The translations under genes were made by a program, and so were the position numbers. Below, in pieces: positions 1 through 7,049 of a stretch of DNA of 64,000 nucleotides (position 1 is the first letter of the stretch; each line of letters opens with the position of its first letter). Under the pieces are notes generated by a model. The model had not been told where the DNA came from, made no database searches, and was given only the letters and a program-made list of their open reading frames with translations. The DNA comes from Pedobacter sp. MC2016-24 (GTDB lineage Bacteria > Bacteroidota > Bacteroidia > Sphingobacteriales > Sphingobacteriaceae). The stretch covers positions 1 to 64,000 of the forward strand of contig NZ_JADFBX010000016.1 in NCBI RefSeq assembly GCF_015223055.1. The letters run 5' to 3'.

Positions 1-900
1 CAATACTTAAAAACTGGAAAACTAAATGTAAAAGAGCGCATCGACTGGGATACGAGAGCACCTATTGTGGAACAAAATAATACAAAAGATGATGAATTTT
101 TAGGTTACTCTTTACTTCGAAAAAGTAAGGGAGGAGCATCATTTAGTCAATCTGAAGAAAAAATATCTATAAGAGAGTTTGATTTTTTATGGCTATACAA
201 TATGGTTTTATCAATGGGTAGAAATAGCTATGTAGCTGGTGCATACAGAACAACTTTGGGAAATCCAAATTGGTTTGTTATAGAAATTAAGGGCAAAGAA
301 GTTTCTCCTACAAATTATTACGAGGAAAGGGAGCATCCCCGTGATTCATTGATTAACTGGCTCGCTGGAACTTTCTATGATTATGATATTAAAGTTCCAT
401 ATCCAGGCATTAAATCCGATAGTATTTTTTTTCGTGAATATATGCTGGTGGATTTGAATAGATTTTCACCTTATAAAGGAAAAATAGGAAAGCGAAAAGT
501 AAAGTCCTGGATAATCATAAAAAAAGATAACTCTTCATCTTTTCTTTCAAAATCGCCAATAAAAGACCAAGACCGGTTTGTTGAGTATCATGATAATTTA
601 ACTAAAGACCGACTTGAAAAAGTGAAGAATGTGACTTTTGGTCAATTTATTCAATGGTGTATGTATGACCAACATGTAATGATGCCACCAGTTTTTAACG
701 AAACCGGGTATAATAAGGAAAAAATATCGCTTAGTGATTTGAATTTGGATTTTTGTGCAAATAAGAGTAAAGCTTTTTACGATAAAGTAAATTTAAGTGA
801 GTGGAGGGCTGCCTTTAATCGCAATGGGCTCGATATTAAAGTCGAAGATAGGGAAGTTGAAGTCATGGTATTCAATAAAAAAGAAACTCCTTTTAAATAA
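1..900 (+). CDS. Unknown protein, 5' end missing
   Basis: The reading frame is open from base 1 to a TAA at 898-900, so this is the C-terminal 299 residues of a longer protein whose start lies outside the window; a GTG at 67 is in frame but nothing singles it out as a start. I recognise no family. The visible part is soluble, rich in Lys, Asp, Phe and Tyr, with no membrane segment or signal peptide and no obvious nucleotide-binding or catalytic motif. Base composition is AT-rich compared with the genes after 10 kb, which fits an accessory or transferred gene. A perfect hairpin follows 14 bp downstream. Function is left open. Confidence 0.7.
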   Translation, partial: QYLKTGKLNVKERIDWDTRAPIVEQNNTKDDEFLGYSLLRKSKGGASFSQSEEKISIREFDFLWLYNMVLSMGRNSYVAGAYRTTLGNPNWFVIEIKGKEVSPTNYYEEREHPRDSLINWLAGTFYDYDIKVPYPGIKSDSIFFREYMLVDLNRFSPYKGKIGKRKVKSWIIIKKDNSSSFLSKSPIKDQDRFVEYHDNLTKDRLEKVKNVTFGQFIQWCMYDQHVMMPPVFNETGYNKEKISLSDLNLDFCANKSKAFYDKVNLSEWRAAFNRNGLDIKVEDREVEVMVFNKKETPFK

Positions 901-913
901 ATAATGCTCACCT

Positions 914-939
914 GTTCCGCTCCAAAATTGGAGCGGAAC
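914..939 (+). terminator. Perfect hairpin after the left-edge gene
   Basis: Twelve-base arms (gttccgctccaa and its exact complement) surround a 2-base centre, 14 bp after the stop of the preceding gene. No T-run follows, so it may be a weak terminator or just a short palindrome. Confidence 0.35.
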
Positions 940-1049
940 TACTTAGGAAAAGAAAACGCAACACATATGAAACCATCATGATTTTTCAAACCACACAGTG
1001 AGATGAATAAATCTGGTAGCTTCATCACAAATAAAAACAAATTAAACAT

Positions 1050-1502
1050 ATGAAAAAACAACTGATCACGTTGCTGGTCCTGCCACTGCTTTGGGCAATT
1101 CATGCCAAAGCCCAGATCCTAAAACCCGTAAAATGGAGCTATGCAGCAAAGAAAATTTCAGATAACGAAGCAACAATAACGTTAAAAGCAGATATCGAAG
1201 AGAGTTGGCACATTTACTCTGCCTATCAAAAAGATGGCGGCCCATTGAAAACCAGTTTTAAGTTCAGTCCATCCAAAGAATATATCCTGGTTGGCCAAAT
1301 AGCAGAACCCAAACCACTAGCAGTGTTTGATAAAAACTTTGATATCCAGGTAGACTATTTTGAAAACACCGTCACCTTTCAGCAAAAGGTTAAACTCAAA
1401 ACCAAACAGACTACGGTAAAAGGAAAGCTGGAGTTTATGGCCTGTACCAAAGCACAATGCCTGCCACCTGATGAAGTTAATTTTTCCATCCCTATAAACT
1501 AG
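1050..1502 (+). CDS. Exported DsbD N-terminal-like (thiol-disulfide) domain protein
   Basis: A 150-residue protein with a signal peptide (MKKQLITLLVLPLLW, cleavage near AKA-Q at about residue 22) and a beta-rich domain resembling the periplasmic alpha domain of DsbD. The pair Cys132 and Cys137 in the stretch MACTKAQCLPP matches the redox cysteine region of that family, though the spacing is one residue shorter than in E. coli DsbD. The membrane and thioredoxin domains of full DsbD are absent, as is common for stand-alone copies in Bacteroidota. It is expected to act in the periplasm as an electron shuttle or disulfide-binding module; its partner is unknown. It is followed 2 bp later by an AraC-type gene and then a glycosidase, so the three are probably one operon. 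Confidence 0.75.
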   Translation: MKKQLITLLVLPLLWAIHAKAQILKPVKWSYAAKKISDNEATITLKADIEESWHIYSAYQKDGGPLKTSFKFSPSKEYILVGQIAEPKPLAVFDKNFDIQVDYFENTVTFQQKVKLKTKQTTVKGKLEFMACTKAQCLPPDEVNFSIPIN

Positions 1503-1504
1503 TT

Positions 1505-1882
1505 ATGATCAACGAAGAAAAAATATTGAAAGACCTGGACAGGTTGATCCAAAGACACTTTTTGGAAGAGCGGAGCGCCGCATTTTATGCAAAACTGTTG
1601 AATATTCCTGCAGGATTATTAAACAACATTACAGAAGAAAACCTGGGTAAACGGGTGCCGGGCCTGGTACGGCAATACTTGTTGAAGGAAGCCAAAATCC
1701 TGTTGTCCTGTACGGAGAATAATATGAGGCAAATTACCTTTCAGCTCAATTTTGCCTATCCGGCTTGCTTTACCCACTTTTTTAGAAGAGAAACCGGGTT
1801 GACACCGACCATGTTCAGGAAGTTACATGCCAAACTGGATGGTGTCACCCTGGAAGGCGGCAACTTAAAAGTGAATTTATAA
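1505..1882 (+). CDS. Short AraC-type DNA-binding protein
   Basis: A 125-residue protein whose residues about 50-110 look like an AraC/XylS DNA-binding domain, with the second helix-turn-helix around ITFQLNFAYPACFTHFFRRE followed by the typical GLTPTMFRK tail. There is no cupin or other sensory domain; the N-terminal 40 residues are helical and unrecognised. It starts 2 bp after the preceding stop, so translation is probably coupled. It may regulate the operon it sits in, but nothing in the sequence identifies its target. Full AraC regulators are usually 250-300 residues, so this is a minimal form. Confidence 0.7.
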   Translation: MINEEKILKDLDRLIQRHFLEERSAAFYAKLLNIPAGLLNNITEENLGKRVPGLVRQYLLKEAKILLSCTENNMRQITFQLNFAYPACFTHFFRRETGLTPTMFRKLHAKLDGVTLEGGNLKVNL

Positions 1883-1907
1883 CCCCATACATTTTAAGCA
1901 ACGAGAA

Positions 1908-3026
1908 ATGAAAAAACAGCTCATATTATTTTTATTCATGCTCTGTACAGCCGGGGTTTTTGCCCAGCAAAACACCCGATGGACGGAGGCACAGGCCAAT
2001 GCCTGGTACGCCAGGCAGCCCTGGCTGGTGGGCACCAATTATACCCCGGCCTATGCCATTAACCAACTGGAGTTTTGGCAGGAAGAAACTTTTGACCTGA
2101 AAGCCATAGAAAAAGAACTGGCCTGGGCAGAAGCCCTGGGCATGAATACCCAAAGGGTGTTTTTACACGACTTATTATATAAACAAGATAAAGAAGGTTT
2201 GTTCAGGCGCATGGATGCCTTTTTAAGCCTGTGTAAGATTCACCACATCAAACCCCTGTTTGTGCTGTTTGACAGCTGCTGGGACCCGGCACCAAAGCTG
2301 GGTAAACAAAATGTACCCAGGCCACATACCCACAATTCGGGCTGGCTGCAAAGTCCGGGCATTGCTGCCTTGCAAAATCCGGCCGAATATGCCAGGCTGG
2401 AAGATTACGTAAAAGGAGTAGTTGGCCACTTTAAAAACGACAAGCGGATATTGGGCTGGGACATCTGGAACGAGCCGGAACACAGCAGCAGGAAACTGTT
2501 TCCTGTTGAAGATTTAAGCGAAAAAGCTAAACTGGATTTGGTGCTGCCCTTGCTGGCGCAATCCTTTGCCTGGGCCAGGTCGGCTTCGCCGAGCCAGCCG
2601 CTAACGGCTGCGATCTGGCAGGATTCGAACTGGTCGGTGCGCGATAGTTTAACGACTTGTCAGAAGTTGATGTTAGACAACTCGGACATCATTACTTTCC
2701 ACAATTATAGGGGCGGGGATAAATTTGAAATGCGTGTGAAATGGCTGCAGCAGTACAACCGCCCGATCATTTGTACCGAGTATATGGCCAGGAATACCGG
2801 CAGCACTTTTGAAGCGGTATTGCCAATCGCGAAGAAGTACAAAGTAGGCGCGATCAACTGGGGTTTTGTAGCCGGTAAAACGCAGACCAATTATCCATGG
2901 CAGAGTTGGAGCGGTCAGTTTACGGCCGAGCCGAAGTTGTGGTTTCATGACATCTTGCGGCCGGATGGGACAGCCTTTGATGCGAAAGAAACGGATTTGA
3001 TCAAACAACTGACGAAGGAGAAGTGA
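1908..3026 (+). CDS. Secreted GH5-like glycoside hydrolase (cellulase superfamily)
   Basis: A 372-residue protein with a signal peptide ending near VFAQ (residue 19) and a TIM-barrel glycosidase body of the clan GH-A type. The acid/base glutamate is expected at Glu189 in WDIWNEPE and the nucleophile at Glu291 in ICTEYMAR; both motifs are intact. Conserved aromatic patches (FDSCWDP, SFHNY-like TFHNY, WGFVAGKTQT) match Bacteroidota proteins usually labelled 1,4-beta-xylanase or cellulase-family glycosylhydrolase. The true substrate is not evident. It acts in the periplasm or outside the cell. It is the last gene of a three-gene run and lies 25 bp after the AraC-type gene. The repeat block at 3031-3258 follows directly. 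Confidence 0.8.
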   Translation: MKKQLILFLFMLCTAGVFAQQNTRWTEAQANAWYARQPWLVGTNYTPAYAINQLEFWQEETFDLKAIEKELAWAEALGMNTQRVFLHDLLYKQDKEGLFRRMDAFLSLCKIHHIKPLFVLFDSCWDPAPKLGKQNVPRPHTHNSGWLQSPGIAALQNPAEYARLEDYVKGVVGHFKNDKRILGWDIWNEPEHSSRKLFPVEDLSEKAKLDLVLPLLAQSFAWARSASPSQPLTAAIWQDSNWSVRDSLTTCQKLMLDNSDIITFHNYRGGDKFEMRVKWLQQYNRPIICTEYMARNTGSTFEAVLPIAKKYKVGAINWGFVAGKTQTNYPWQSWSGQFTAEPKLWFHDILRPDGTAFDAKETDLIKQLTKEK

Positions 3027-3030
3027 CACT

Positions 3031-3258
3031 CGTCATTAGGGCGCTTGTGCTCGCGTCATTCCGGCGTTTACACTCGCGTCATTCCGACGCTAGTATTCGT
3101 CATTCCGGTGCTTACATCCGCGTCATTCCGGCGCAGGCCGGAAACTTACCTGAGGAGATCCTGAGATGAACTCAGGATGACGTTAGTGTTTATATTCGTC
3201 ATTCCGGCGCAGGCCGGAAACTTACCTGAGGAGACCCTGAGATAAACTCAGGATGACG
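3031..3258. repeat. Degenerate cgtcatt tandem units plus two REP-like 62-bp repeats
   Basis: The motif cgtcatt recurs at 3031, 3054, 3077, 3098 and 3121, a spacing of 21-23 bp. The last of these opens a 62-bp element at 3121-3182, and a near-identical copy lies at 3197-3258. Each element contains two hairpins, one built on ccggc/gccgg and one on cctgag/ctcagg, and its ends (cgtcat and atgacg) are complementary. This is the pattern of a dispersed intergenic palindromic element. No coding potential is seen. Confidence 0.8.
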
Positions 3259-3270
3259 ACAACAACAATA

Positions 3271-3297
3271 CAACAACAACAACAACAACAACAACAA
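3271..3297. repeat. (CAA)9 microsatellite before a start codon
   Basis: Nine uninterrupted CAA triplets end 8 bp before the ATG of the next gene, preceded by a shorter broken CAA run from 3259. The tract occupies the place of the ribosome-binding region and contains no Shine-Dalgarno-like sequence. Confidence 0.85.
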
Positions 3298-3305
3298 CAC
3301 ATAAA

Positions 3306-3683
3306 ATGAACAACGAATTTGCAAGATTAGGTCAATTGATTTTTGACCTCCACGCGGGCAAACAGTTTGACCTTAGCGAAGAAGAGAACTTTATTTTTTT
3401 AGAAGAAGAATACAAACGGATAACCATCCAACTGGGTGGAGTCTGGCATTATAAAGCCCTGGGCTGGACTTACGCCCTTGATTTTCACGCCGCCGAAGGC
3501 CAGCGCTTACTCACCAAACTCCGGATTGTAAAAGACGGAGATGAGTTACATGGCATGGATGAATTTGAGCGGGAGCGCTTGATCAGGGCTTACAAGAATC
3601 TGTTCATGGGCTTGACTGAGCTCATTAGAAGGATTGACATTTTGCGTTTAGGCAAGGGCGTAAATTTGGATGATGTTAATTAA
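3306..3683 (+). CDS. Small conserved-looking hypothetical protein
   Basis: A 125-residue acidic, soluble protein with no signal peptide or membrane segment. I do not recognise the family. It is mostly helical by appearance, with a charged segment rich in Asp and Glu at residues about 20-40 and a final helix carrying FERERLIRAYKNLFMGL. The unusual feature is its leader: the start codon follows a run of nine CAA triplets rather than a ribosome-binding site, and upstream of that lie REP-like repeats. Codon use looks like that of the core genes. It has no operon partner; a rho-independent terminator lies at 3819-3850. Confidence 0.6.
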   Translation: MNNEFARLGQLIFDLHAGKQFDLSEEENFIFLEEEYKRITIQLGGVWHYKALGWTYALDFHAAEGQRLLTKLRIVKDGDELHGMDEFERERLIRAYKNLFMGLTELIRRIDILRLGKGVNLDDVN

Positions 3684-3752
3684 ATGATGCTACATAGGCT
3701 CTTGAAGTAATTGTGTTGATCTTATAAACGTCGTGTCAATCGTATAAACGTC

Positions 3753-3773
3753 ATACTGAGTTTAGCTCAGTAT
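3753..3773. repeat. Perfect 8-bp-arm inverted repeat
   Basis: The arms atactgag and ctcagtat flank a 5-base loop. The tcatactgag...ctcagta layout resembles the second hairpin of the repeats at 3121-3258, so it may be a degenerate member of the same family. Confidence 0.5.
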
Positions 3774-3818
3774 CTTATGATATTAATGCTCTCTTTTTTT
3801 CATTAAGTTTTATTTGGT

Positions 3819-3850
3819 GCGGGGTAGCTGGTTACTGCCCCGCTTTTTTA
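3819..3850 (+). terminator. Rho-independent terminator
   Basis: A GC-rich stem (gcggggtag with ctgccccgc) around a 7-base loop is followed by six T residues. It ends transcription from the gene at 3306-3683. Confidence 0.75.
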
Positions 3851-3939
3851 TGTAAACTATTTTAAAATAAATACATCGAAACTTGGTTATTGTGGTTGAA
3901 ATTCTATTGATTCACACCAGGATTAAATAAAACCATTTT

Positions 3940-4869
3940 ATGATGAATGAGTATGCGATTGCATTACGAAAAAAGAGTGATGAATTGTTGAAGGGAGCAT
4001 TGGAAGCAAATTTTCCAGATTTTTTACGTTTTGTATATCCCGATGCAGATCAGGTTGTTGATTTTAGCAAGGGAATTCAATTTATGGACAAGGAGCTTTT
4101 CGCGATTATCCCTAACCGGGAGCGAAGAAGGGATGGTCGTAGAGCCGATTTGCTGGCTAAACTACATCTTAAAAACGGCACAGAAAAGTGGGTATTGCTC
4201 AATGTTGAAATTGAAGGGGGGAATGATGTTGATTTTGAAAAACGCGTTTATGAATATAACTATCGTATCCGTGATAAACACAAAGTATCAGTAGCTACCA
4301 TTGCTGTTTTTACAGGAGGTAAAAGTCAGCGCAAGCCGCGGGTCTATCGGGATGAACTGCTGGGAACGGTACTTTCATTTAGTTATTTAACTTACCATAT
4401 TTTTGACCACGATCAGGAAGCATTACTTAAAATGAATAATCCTTTTGCACTGATTGCGCTGGCTTGTCAAAAATCACTCCTGGAAGGCAAGATTCCGGAA
4501 AAACAACTTGGGGAGGAACGACTTATCATCGCTAAAGCATTGCTGAGTCATAATTATGACCATGACAGGATAACCAGCTTTCTGATTTTCATAAAAAACT
4601 TTATATACATTAACAATGAGGATATTAATTGTAAATTTGATCAGCTAATATCTGAACTAACAGGAGGAGAAATCAATATGGGAATTTTAGAGATAGTAAG
4701 AATGCAGGACAGGCGTGATGGCAGGCTGGAAGGAAAACTTGAAGGAAAGTTGGAAGGACAACATGAAGCAGCATTGAAAATTGCAGCTGAACTTAAAAAA
4801 GAAGGATTAACGGTTGATTTTATTGCAAAAACAACTAAGCTTTCCCTTGAAGAGATCGCATCATTATAG
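3940..4869 (+). CDS. Rpn-family PD-(D/E)XK nuclease, full length
   Basis: A 309-residue protein of the Rpn (recombination-promoting nuclease, transposase_31/PD-(D/E)XK) type. Residues 1-200 are the nuclease domain; Asp70 (GRRADLLAKL) and the acidic pair Glu90/Glu92 (NVEIEGG) sit where the family's metal-binding residues are expected, although the usual final Gln or Lys is not obvious. Residues about 260-272 are three LEG repeats, and the C-terminus is a helix-turn-helix-like segment (LKKEGLTVDFIAKTTKLSLE). Rpn proteins are DNA endonucleases that are toxic and implicated in phage defence in E. coli. An internal start at 4678, preceded by GGAGGAG, could make the C-terminal domain alone. The gene's 3' quarter is duplicated directly downstream. 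Confidence 0.8.
   Translation: MMNEYAIALRKKSDELLKGALEANFPDFLRFVYPDADQVVDFSKGIQFMDKELFAIIPNRERRRDGRRADLLAKLHLKNGTEKWVLLNVEIEGGNDVDFEKRVYEYNYRIRDKHKVSVATIAVFTGGKSQRKPRVYRDELLGTVLSFSYLTYHIFDHDQEALLKMNNPFALIALACQKSLLEGKIPEKQLGEERLIIAKALLSHNYDHDRITSFLIFIKNFIYINNEDINCKFDQLISELTGGEINMGILEIVRMQDRRDGRLEGKLEGKLEGQHEAALKIAAELKKEGLTVDFIAKTTKLSLEEIASL
4663..4669 (+). promoter_or_regulatory. Internal Shine-Dalgarno site inside the Rpn gene
   Basis: The perfect GGAGGAG lies 8 bases before an in-frame ATG at 4678. Strong Shine-Dalgarno sites are uncommon in Bacteroidota, and neither the full-length Rpn start at 3940 nor most genes here have one, so this site stands out. The same sequence occurs at 4901-4907 in the duplicated copy. 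Confidence 0.55.
4678..4869 (+). CDS. Possible internal-start product of the Rpn gene (RpnS-like)
   Basis: Translation from the in-frame ATG at 4678 (Met247 of the full protein) would give 63 residues: MGILEIVRMQDRRDG, three LEG repeats, then the C-terminal helix-turn-helix-like segment. In E. coli, rpn genes are known to make such a short C-terminal protein (RpnS) from an internal start, and it blocks the toxicity of the full-length protein. Here the evidence is the strong ribosome-binding site and the in-frame ATG; expression is inferred, not seen. Confidence 0.45.
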   Translation: MGILEIVRMQDRRDGRLEGKLEGKLEGQHEAALKIAAELKKEGLTVDFIAKTTKLSLEEIASL

Positions 4870-4875
4870 CGAAAA

Positions 4876-5181
4876 TGATCAGCTAATATCTGAATTAACA
4901 GGAGGAGAAATCAATATGGGAATTTTAGAGATAGTAAGAATGCAGGACAGGCGCGATGGCAGGCTGGAAGGAAAACTTGAAGGAAAGTTGGAAGGAAAGT
5001 TGGAAGGAAGGTTGGAAGGAAAACTTGAAGGAAAGTTGGAAGGAAAACTTGAAGGAAGGTTGGAAGGACAACATGAAGCAGCATTGAAAATTGCAGCTGA
5101 ACTTAAAAAAGAAGGATTAACTGTTGATTTTATTGCAAAAACAACTAAGCTTTCCCTTGAAGAGATCGCATCATTATAGCG
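4876..5181 (+). repeat. Tandem duplication of the Rpn gene 3' end
   Basis: This 306-bp segment repeats 4638-4871 (234 bp) almost base for base, including the stop codon and the tagcg that follows it; a 4-base spacer separates the copies. The only large difference is the 12-bp LEG array: three units in the first copy, nine in the second, which accounts for the 72-bp length difference. Confidence 0.9.
4916..5179 (+). CDS. Stand-alone copy of the Rpn C-terminal domain (candidate antitoxin)
   Basis: The duplicated segment keeps its own ribosome-binding site (GGAGGAG at 4901-4907) and ATG at 4916, giving an 87-residue protein that matches the Rpn C-terminus except for six extra LEG units (nine in total, Lys or Arg between them). 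The nuclease domain is absent, so it cannot be an Rpn enzyme. It is either a leftover of a duplication or, more interestingly, a separate RpnS-like inhibitor freed from the parent gene. An alternative reading that starts upstream at 4814 in another frame of the first copy is less convincing. It ends 35 bp before the convergent DUF1826-like gene. Confidence 0.5.
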   Translation: MGILEIVRMQDRRDGRLEGKLEGKLEGKLEGRLEGKLEGKLEGKLEGRLEGQHEAALKIAAELKKEGLTVDFIAKTTKLSLEEIASL

Positions 5182-5214
5182 TACAGGATAGTATGAATCG
5201 TGTTCGAAGGATAA

Positions 5215-5925
5215 CTAGCATATCAAAAGCAGACGATACTCGCCTTCATTTTCTACAGGTGCCCTGTGAACACAGGGCAAGACTGTTTGTTCGGGATGAT
5301 CTACAGCTAATTTCCAAAGATGACCCAATCCTAAATTTATTGGCCTGGCATTGACTTTAGGTCTATAATGCAGATCAAAATAATGTTCGCTCAGAAAGGT
5401 TTCGAACGTTGCATCTGGTCCATCATGTAGTTCTTTAAGCTTTTCCCGGATTTCCGGAACTAAAATCTTTTGCTCCACCTGATCATTCGGCAGGATCTCG
5501 CTTACCGCTCCGTAATAAGTACATAAGAAAGTATCCGCTGCAATGGCTGAACGGTCTATGTGATAAGAATATACATCTGTTGAAATGAAATCCAGTTCCT
5601 CATCTGTTTGATAAGCTTTGATCAGATTGAGGGAAGGAGAGGCTCCGCAATCAGTCAGGAGTCGCAAATCCTTCAAGATAATTTCCCTTGCAGCATTACC
5701 TTTTTCGGATAACCTGAGTGCTAAAAGTGTTTCGGCCTGCACCTCTGTAATATTTTGTACCAATTGAAGTTTAGATACAATTTCCTCAAAATCGCCTTCC
5801 AAATCCCTGTGCCAGCAAATTGCATTGACGGTTCCTTGAAAATGAGTAGCCACGAGCTCGGAAAAAGAGAAAACAACGCCAATTTGGGCGTTGTCCGAAA
5901 AATTATGTTCAGGTGTCCTAAGCAT
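5215..5925 (-). CDS. DUF1826-like protein
   Basis: A 236-residue soluble protein resembling DUF1826 family members. The C-terminal half carries the conserved-looking stretches SYHIDRSAI, FLCTYYGAVSEILP, NLGLGHLWKLAVDHPEQ and CVHRAPV. The H-x-D pair, a distant His and an Arg would fit an iron-binding cupin-type fold, but that is inference. I chose the ATG at 5925: a TATTTTTG promoter element lies at 5947-5954, inside the longer reading that starts at 5973, and the extra 16 residues look unrelated to the family. It converges on the duplicated Rpn copy. No function is known to me. Confidence 0.6.
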   Translation of the reverse strand: MLRTPEHNFSDNAQIGVVFSFSELVATHFQGTVNAICWHRDLEGDFEEIVSKLQLVQNITEVQAETLLALRLSEKGNAAREIILKDLRLLTDCGASPSLNLIKAYQTDEELDFISTDVYSYHIDRSAIAADTFLCTYYGAVSEILPNDQVEQKILVPEIREKLKELHDGPDATFETFLSEHYFDLHYRPKVNARPINLGLGHLWKLAVDHPEQTVLPCVHRAPVENEGEYRLLLIC

Positions 5926-5946
5926 ATGGCAATCAATAATTCGATA

Positions 5947-5973
5947 CAAAAATAACCAACAAACAGAAAACAA
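5947..5973 (-). promoter_or_regulatory. Candidate promoter of the DUF1826-like gene
   Basis: On the minus strand TATTTTTG (5947-5954) fits the Bacteroidota -7 consensus TAnnTTTG. A TTG lies at 5971-5973, a spacing of 16, which is short of the ideal. The predicted transcript starts about 18 bases before the ATG at 5925. Confidence 0.4.
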
Positions 5974-6160
5974 CCATAGAATTATGGCAAATATGAATTA
6001 CCGGCTTAACTTAGTCCGCAAATCATGAAATCTTGTTTACATTTATATGAAATCAACTTAACGCAGATAATGACAACGCTTCTCATCCTACTGTCCCTAA
6101 TCGATAATCAAGTTTGCGCATTTGCAATGAGTCCGGATTACACCACTTCTAAGTTATTTT

Positions 6161-6904
6161 ATGCCAACGATTAGAGAAAGTTTCTTAAAAGGAGTCACTG
6201 TTATTTTAATTTTAGGTTGCGGTTTTGAAGGCAAAACGATTATGTCGGGCCCTGTTGCCATTAAAATCAATATGGTGGTTCAGTCTGTGAAGCATGAAGG
6301 AGATTCCTTAGTGCTGCTTACTAATAAAGACCACGCCGAGCTCATAAACGTTGAAAATATCAATATTCTTAAGGATCCCATGTATACAGAAAGGGGCGAA
6401 GTAAAGAACTCAAATGAGGGTTTTGTCGATGGCGAAGTTGTGCAGGAGATAGCTTATGAAGATCATGTATTTTATGTTAATGCCAAATACGGAATTAAGT
6501 TTCATCCAAAAAACCAAAGTAAAGGAATTGAGTTTAAAGTTGACTCTCTTTTAAAGCCATATGGTTACAATGGGGTTAACAATGGTAATTTTAGGCTCGA
6601 CAAGGAAATTGCCACAAAAAACTTATCGTATGAGTTTTACACGCCAAAGGTGAAAAATCCGAACTCAGCAGATTCATTGATCCTAAAATACGATCTTGAT
6701 CTAAAAAAAATAACATTCTTCACCTTTTCGAGCACGCTCGATGCTACAAAAAAAGGTAAGTTGTCCGGGGTTTATTATGTTTTGAATAAAACTGCCGACA
6801 GACCAAGAATCCAGATCTCTAGTGAAATAGCATTATCAGTCCCTGAAAACCCCTTAGAGATTCAAAAATTAATCTCGCGGTTTAAAGAACAGAAAGAAAA
6901 GTGA
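6161..6904 (+). CDS. Hypothetical lipoprotein-like protein, paralogue of the next gene
   Basis: A 247-residue protein of unknown function. A hydrophobic N-terminus ending ILILGCG could be a lipoprotein signal with Cys20, though the box is not ideal. The rest is beta-rich with many Lys and Asn. Residues about 150-247 can be aligned by eye with the C-terminal part of the protein at 7050-7808 (a Ser/Asp-Ser-Leu block, a KKGKL/KKSKL block and a closing RFK segment), so the two look like diverged copies. Composition is AT-rich. Its last codons and the overlapping TGATG match the end of HigB at 8557-8569. Confidence 0.5.
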   Translation: MPTIRESFLKGVTVILILGCGFEGKTIMSGPVAIKINMVVQSVKHEGDSLVLLTNKDHAELINVENINILKDPMYTERGEVKNSNEGFVDGEVVQEIAYEDHVFYVNAKYGIKFHPKNQSKGIEFKVDSLLKPYGYNGVNNGNFRLDKEIATKNLSYEFYTPKVKNPNSADSLILKYDLDLKKITFFTFSSTLDATKKGKLSGVYYVLNKTADRPRIQISSEIALSVPENPLEIQKLISRFKEQKEK

Positions 6905-6939
6905 TGAGCAAAAGTCAATATTTCCTACGGAGGTACTGA
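6904..6939 (+). pseudogene. Fossil of a HigA antitoxin start
   Basis: The sequence from about 6896 to 6929 nearly repeats the higB-higA junction at 8560-8592: gaaaagtgatgagcaa, three changed bases, then tcaatatttcc in both. The ATG at 6904 would read MSKSQYFLRRY and stop, against MSNNQYFPQSR in HigA. This looks like the remaining 5' tip of a second higA-like gene. Confidence 0.45.
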
Positions 6940-7049
6940 GATAGTAGTTCTCTATGGAGTTTGAAAAAATAAAAATTGGGCTTCTTGAATTTCTCAGGAA
7001 GGTGCCTGGTCAAAGGCCGATGTAAAATTGTATGATATCAAGTAAAACT

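Noticed and set aside
4814-5179. Frame starting at 4814 joined to the duplicated Rpn end
   Set aside because: Its first 20 codons are the first copy's 3' end read in the wrong frame; the ATG at 4916 with GGAGGAG is a better start.
6954-7025. 23-codon frame (MEFEKIKIGLLEFLRKVPG...) between the two lipoprotein genes
   Set aside because: Too short, no ribosome-binding site or family match; could be chance.
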